From Terana coerulea (lineage: Eukaryota > Basidiomycota > Agaricomycetes > Polyporales > Phanerochaetaceae): a stretch of DNA of 12,075 bases. How positions within the stretch are numbered: position 1 is the stretch's first letter; every line of letters starts with the position of its first letter. The stretch is taken from assembly GCA_024811115.1 (NCBI GenBank), contig JAKOGH010000936.1, forward strand, positions 1 through 12,075, written 5' to 3'. Under the pieces are notes generated by a model. It saw only the letters and a list, made by a program, of their open reading frames with translations. It was not told the DNA's origin and did no database searches. Positions 8,618 through 12,075 of the stretch are shown in pieces. The position numbers were made by a program, and so were the translations under genes.

Positions 8618-9309
8618 TCAGTCTTTCTTGGTTACTTTCACTATCGCGCCGTGCTTCAAAGCCCGGCTGTAAGGACAGGCCTGAAAGCCGGCGGTGTAAA
8701 TGAGTGTGTCAGCGATATGGTAAATCCTACGCATGGTGATAGTACTCACAGCGTGTCCTGCATCGATCAGTTCCTGGTCAACGCCTTCAACCTGCAGCTC
8801 GACCTCCAGCCCGAACCCTCCATGTCTTTGGGTTTCCCGAGATGAACCTGCGCATGGACGACAGCGTTACGAGCCTCGGCCGTCTTCCCGAACTGGTTCG
8901 ACACCATCTGAATGGCGGAGAGGAGACAGGCTATTGCAAGACAGCCAGATGACTCGTGAGTGCTCGGTTATACCGAGCCGGAAGGCAAGCTTGGCGTACC
9001 AGCATAGCCCATAGCAAACAGCTGCTCAGGGTTTTGACCGTCGCCCTTGCCTCCCAGAGAACGAGGCATCGCGAGACGCAGCTCAAGGCCGTCGTCGTCG
9101 TTGGACTTGACTTGGCCGTTTCTGCCCTGGCCACGGGCCGTTGCATGAGCGGTGTACTATCCGAGCGCAGTTTCAGCCAGGATGCCATTCACGACAATTG
9201 AATCCAACCTTATGTTCCGAAAGTGACATAAGCGACCTGAGGCGCCTCGCGGGACGGACGACTGAGCTGCTCGCTGTGCGAGGCGTTGACGAGTAACGAG
9301 GGAAAGCAT
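8618..9309 (-). CDS. ohr: Organic hydroperoxide resistance protein, Ohr/OsmC family (four exons, frame breaks)
   Basis: Ohr is a thiol peroxidase that reduces organic and fatty-acid hydroperoxides using two cysteines. Exons on the minus strand are 9229-9209 (MSLSEHK), 9156-9000, 8930-8750 and 8680-8618. Introns are 52, 69 and 69 nt (GTTGGA...TAG, GTACGC...TAG, GTGAGT...CAG). Numbered from MSLSEHK the protein is 140 residues, the usual Ohr length. Arg19 (GRNG), Glu51 (NPEQLFAMGYA), Cys61 (ACLLSAIQ) and Cys122 (CPYSRA) match the catalytic Arg, Glu and two Cys of bacterial Ohr. It ends ...KHGAIVKVTKKD. One base is missing at the GGG run 8816-8818: the frame breaks between KDMEG and GLEVELQVEGVD. 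An upstream ATG at 9309 begins MLSLVTRQRLAQRAAQ, an Arg-rich mitochondrial-type presequence, but it is one base out of frame with MSLSEHK. A TATA-like box and a CT-rich leader precede 9309, so I place the start there. Family call very firm; N-terminus less so. Confidence 0.93.
8962..8978. repeat. Perfect hairpin inside Ohr intron 2
   Basis: GCTCGGT-TAT-ACCGAGC is a perfect 7-bp stem with a 3-nt loop, lying within the 69-nt intron 8931-8999. In the pre-mRNA it would sit between the donor and the branch/acceptor region and shorten their effective distance. Any effect on splicing is inference. Confidence 0.6.
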
Positions 9310-9340
9310 GGCAAGAACGACTTGGAGAAGGCGGTAGAGG

Positions 9341-9362
9341 GGTGAGATGAGGGTGAGATGAG
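9341..9362. repeat. Tandem 11-bp duplication in the Ohr leader
   Basis: GGTGAGATGAG occurs twice without a gap. Read on the minus strand it is a duplicated CTCATCTCACC in the pyrimidine-rich leader, 32-53 nt upstream of the proposed Ohr start at 9309. CT-rich tracts near transcription starts are common in fungi, so the duplication may affect start-site choice. Confidence 0.8.
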
Positions 9363-9385
9363 CTGCGCCTCCCGAGGGCGACGGC

Positions 9386-9394
9386 GATATATGC
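9386..9394 (-). promoter_or_regulatory. TATA-like box of the Ohr gene
   Basis: The minus strand reads GCATATATC about 78 nt upstream of the ATG at 9309. A CT-rich stretch lies between box and ATG, as expected for a fungal core promoter. This arrangement supports 9309 rather than the internal MSLSEHK methionine at 9229 as the start. Confidence 0.4.
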
Positions 9395-9806
9395 GCTCCA
9401 TGGGAGAAGGCGGTGACGACGCTGACGCAAACGCGCTTGATGTCGATGACGGCGGCGAGAGAGTCGGCGGCGCGCAATCGGCCGGCGCTCGTTCACGCGA
9501 CGAACTGTCACTGTCCACGTGCGCCGTGACAAGAACTTTGTGGCGTAGTGCGTGGGAGCATACTGCCTCTTGCAAGCGTCATGAGCCTCTCCCATACTTA
9601 CTTACATCCGCTGTAGCTGAGAGCTCTAGAGGGTGAAAACTGTCGATTAGTTACGACCCTTCATTCGCAGCCAGTGTTCAGTCTTAGAATTATCACCGGA
9701 GAGACTCTAAGACATATCTTCCTTCAGAGGACCGAGAGTGCTTGCTCCGAGATTTGCTCGGGCTAGCGCAGAAGATGACAACAACGGAGGATTGATAACG
9801 CACAAC

Positions 9807-9931
9807 TACACTACTGATTACACCTACAGTGTACACATACAAACTACGATACAAAGAAATATGATAGACAATCAGATACAGCGAGATGCGGGGCGGCGAT
9901 GCCCGGGAGATACAAGTCGGAGTGCGATACA
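9807..9931 (-). promoter_or_regulatory. Cluster of nine UGUA motifs in the likely ZF-B 3' UTR
   Basis: TACA on the plus strand, so UGUA in minus-strand RNA, occurs at 9807, 9819, 9825, 9832, 9838, 9850, 9877, 9911 and 9928. Less than one would be expected in 125 nt. Four of them are in the longer form UGUAUC. The cluster starts about 147 nt downstream of the proposed ZF-B stop at 10078. UGUA is the core bound by PUF-family repressors and by the CFIm25 polyadenylation factor. The full PUF consensus UGUANAUA is not matched, so which of the two applies is open. Confidence 0.5.
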
Positions 9932-10077
9932 GAGATCCTATCGAGCACATGGGAGCATAGGCAAGACAATGGGAACGCAAACAATGAAAGGAAGACAGAG
10001 CAATGAAATAACCTCGAGGCAGAATGGAGAAATGTGACCTACCTTTCACACCACCTATAAAGCAGCGAACCCGCCAC

Positions 10078-11806
10078 TCAACGGCGACGCCGCTCATACG
10101 ACCACCCGTCCTTCACTTTCCTGTTGCCGCCCCTGTTGTTCTCACCGGCTGCGGTCCCCTCCCAACGCGCCGAGTACAGGGTGGGCGACCGTGCCACCCG
10201 CGGGACAGAGGGTGGCGGCGGCGGTGGCGGCGATGGAGAAGCGTACCCGGAGAAGGAACCAGCCACTCCCGACGTGCCACTCGAGGGCGTCGACGAAGAC
10301 GACCCGATATCCGAGCCAGGATACGGCCCAGCGCCGCGGGTGTGCGGCTTGACCTCGTCCTCAGCACTGCTGGACGATCCATGCCGGGTACGACGAGCGT
10401 ACGGCTCATACCTGCGACTCGGACTCGAGGACGTCGTCCTCGTCCTAGTGCCTCTACTCGACGGCGACGCTACGCGTGGGGCGCATACGTCGGCGGAGGT
10501 GCGGAGGCAACGAACAGGCCGCCTGCGTCTGGCAAGTAGTAGCCTGCGAAGTACCCGTAGTTCGCAGGCGGCGCGGGTGGAGGGTAGCTGTATGCTGGCA
10601 GGGGTGGGAGAACCAAAGCCTGGGTGTCGTGGGCGGAGCCGGGAGTGGGGGAGAAGCGGAGAGGACCTATTGCAGGGGACGGCGAGAGGTCTGGCGAGTC
10701 GGGATGGGAGATGCGGCAGGAGCGGGGAGACCGAAGAGAGGGCCGACCGGGAAGAAGACGCGGTAGACGGGGACGAGCTTGCCGTAGTACGGCGGCGGCG
10801 AGAGGTGGGCGCGGTCAGCTGAGGGATGGGCGGAGTGGGCTCGACACCCTCAGGCCAGATTGGCTGTTGACCGTCGTAGGCGACGAACTCGACGTTCTCC
10901 GCGTTCGCGTCGACGCACTTCGCTCGCGTTCCCGGCTCTCCTCTTCGGCCAGCGATGGATCGTCTGGCGGTGGTGTGTCATCTTGGAAGCCTCCCTCACG
11001 CTGTATCCGCACGCGTAGATTGGCTGTCCGCGCTCGCCTTGGTGCATCACGACTTCGCAGCGTTTCGACTCAAAGGAGCTGCGAGAGGGATGGTGAGACT
11101 GTGCAGACATTACGGACTAAACTGCAGACGTACTGCTTGTTGCGGATGTGATTATCGAGCTGGCTTTTCTGGACAGCGCCGTCGTACGGGCAGCCCTCAT
11201 CCTTGTGCGGGCATTGGAACGGCTTCCTGTATGAAGATGGTTGAATAAGGAGACGCAAGGCGAGATGACTTCCTAGACTTACAGCTCGCCTTCCAGATGG
11301 GTCTCGACGTGTCGAACAATTTCATGGCGAGTGGCGGTGATGTCGTCGTGGCATACGCGACATTCGCGCTATCGTCACAGGCGATCAATGTCACGGTCTC
11401 AAATCCGCGCGAGCGGCGACCTACCGTAGGCCCCTCGTCACTGACGCGTTCAACCTCGACCTCGTCGTCGGTGGACATGGCCTTGTATTTCCGGACTATT
11501 TTGCGGGCCATTTCCGAGGCGGTGATTCCGGGTTCAACTTCCTCGTGCGGGTAAGGCATCGGCAGGCCCTTCTTGGTCAGGGGGCTAGTCGCGTCGTCAG
11601 CGAGCACAAATGGGGGTTTATGACGCGACCTTACCGTGCTGGGGCCTTCTTTCCGCGTGTTTGGGGCATATTGGGCGTTGTAGAAGGCGTAGTATGGCGT
11701 GAGATCGGTCTGAGGCGCGTTTGTGAGCGAAGCGGGGCGGAGAGGGCGCGGAGAGGGCTTAGACCAAGGAATAGAGGAGGGTTCGCGTCAAGGCAGTGGG
11801 GGCCAT
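10078..11806 (-). CDS. C2H2 zinc-finger protein ZF-B, paralogue of ZF-A (frame breaks)
   Basis: Probably a DNA-binding regulator. Exons on the minus strand: 11806-11765 (MAPTALTRTLLYSL), 11709-11635 (Tyr-rich, TPYYAFYNAQYAP), about 11574-11425 (acidic), 11368-11283 (finger 1, CRVCHDD...RHVETH), 11226-11134 (finger 2, CPHKDEGC...HIRNKH) and 11078 onward. Introns are 50-56 nt; the one before exon 3 has an unsettled acceptor (11585 or about 11575). Finger 1 sits in an 86-nt exon exactly as in ZF-A, and splice phases match. The last exon has the shared block YACGYSV...HRQTIHRWPKR, where ZF-A's second Cys is replaced by Val, then NVEFVAYDG. The tail is Tyr/Pro/Gly-rich with a PPPPPPP run (10211-10232) and ends ...GWSYERRRR. 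Frame changes occur near 10921-10939, 10805-10815, 10665-10680 and 10455-10485. The last two could be 41- and 44-nt introns. The first two cannot, so this is either a decaying copy or has assembly indels. Confidence 0.75.
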
Positions 11807-11827
11807 TAGTTGAATAGGGCGGAGGAA

Positions 11828-11833
11828 ATATAT
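11828..11833 (-). promoter_or_regulatory. TATA-like box upstream of ZF-B
   Basis: ATATAT in the context ACATATATTTCC lies only 22-27 nt upstream of the proposed ATG at 11806, which would leave almost no 5' UTR. Either transcription starts elsewhere or this is not the functional box. The remaining 240 bp to the window end show no open gene and probably hold the ZF-B promoter. Confidence 0.25.
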
Positions 11834-11910
11834 GTTCGAGGTGTTGTTTGTGCAGTTCCCACAGTGTCGCAGCCGTTGCATTTGTGGGTCCACCCTCGCT
11901 GTGACGCCCA

Positions 11911-11921
11911 GTAACGGTCAG
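11911..11921 (-). promoter_or_regulatory. Myb-like TAACGG element upstream of ZF-B
   Basis: The minus strand reads CTGACCGTTAC, identical to 65-75 upstream of the RNase P subunit gene and in the same orientation to its gene. The TAACGG core fits the Myb consensus. Chance sharing of an 11-mer within this window is not negligible. Confidence 0.2.
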
Positions 11922-12075
11922 TGCTCACTGCAGAGAAAGGAAGGGGTAGGATTGTATCGTCCGTCTCAGTAAGCTTGTGCGAGACAAAGCATGTAGGAGC
12001 TGAATCCAGGACCCGTACGGGGACGCTTCAATGTATCGGCATCACTGGGTCGGGCGTAACTGACTGTCGCGAGCG

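Noticed and set aside
8895..8905. GGTTCGACACC, a match to the tRNA B-box
   Set aside because: It lies in a conserved coding exon of Ohr. There is no A-box or cloverleaf around it.
9358..9636. Plus-strand open frame divergent from Ohr, and overlapping minus-strand frames
   Set aside because: They fall in the Ohr promoter and leader and have biased composition without a domain. A good donor on the minus strand (GTAAGTAAG near 9607) could not be tied to a coding exon.
10124..10822. A 232-codon plus-strand open frame, among the longest in the window
   Set aside because: It is antisense to the low-complexity tail of ZF-B. Its Gly/Arg/Glu runs mirror the Pro/Ser runs of the sense strand.
1..12075. 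Mobile element, CRISPR array or gene-cluster system
   Set aside because: I found no transposase or reverse transcriptase motifs, no long terminal repeats, no regularly spaced repeats and no cluster of biosynthetic genes.

Overview
The window looks like nuclear DNA of a filamentous basidiomycete fungus, probably an agaricomycete. Genes on both strands are split by many short introns of about 36-75 nt. Most have GTRNGN donors, CTNAC-like branch sites and YAG acceptors, and leaders are pyrimidine-rich. There are no operons, no bacterial ribosome-binding sites and no recognisable transposon.

Layout. (1) 146-1089, plus: an RNase P/MRP zinc-ribbon subunit (Rpr2/Rpp21 family), three exons. (2) About 1727-2645, plus: a possible multi-exon gene with good splice sites but no recognised product. 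(3) 2902-4591, plus: a C2H2 zinc-finger gene (ZF-A) with a Ser/Pro-rich tail and a poly(A) signal at 4789. (4) About 4800-8280: 3.5 kb with no supportable gene, holding short repeats and a cluster of perfect palindromes at 7551-7760. (5) 8283-8536, plus: a weak candidate terminal exon, tail to tail with the next gene. (6) 8618-9309, minus: an organic hydroperoxide resistance (Ohr/OsmC) peroxidase of four exons, with all catalytic residues present. (7) 9807-9931: nine UGUA motifs on the minus strand, in the likely 3' UTR of the next gene. (8) 10078-11806, minus: a second zinc-finger gene (ZF-B). It is a clear paralogue of ZF-A, sharing three intron positions and phases and an unusual third finger-like block.

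The genes do not form an obvious pathway. RNase P is housekeeping, Ohr is peroxide defence, and the two zinc-finger genes are probably DNA-binding regulators. Two themes stand out. First, the ZF-A/ZF-B pair share a block (YACG..., H[KR]QTIH.WPKR, NVE[YF]V...WP.G) that I do not recognise as a named domain. Second, single-base frame breaks occur in all four recognisable genes, several beside G or C runs. That points to indels in the assembly more than to four independent pseudogenes, and it limits every coordinate given here. I found no convincing new multi-gene system.
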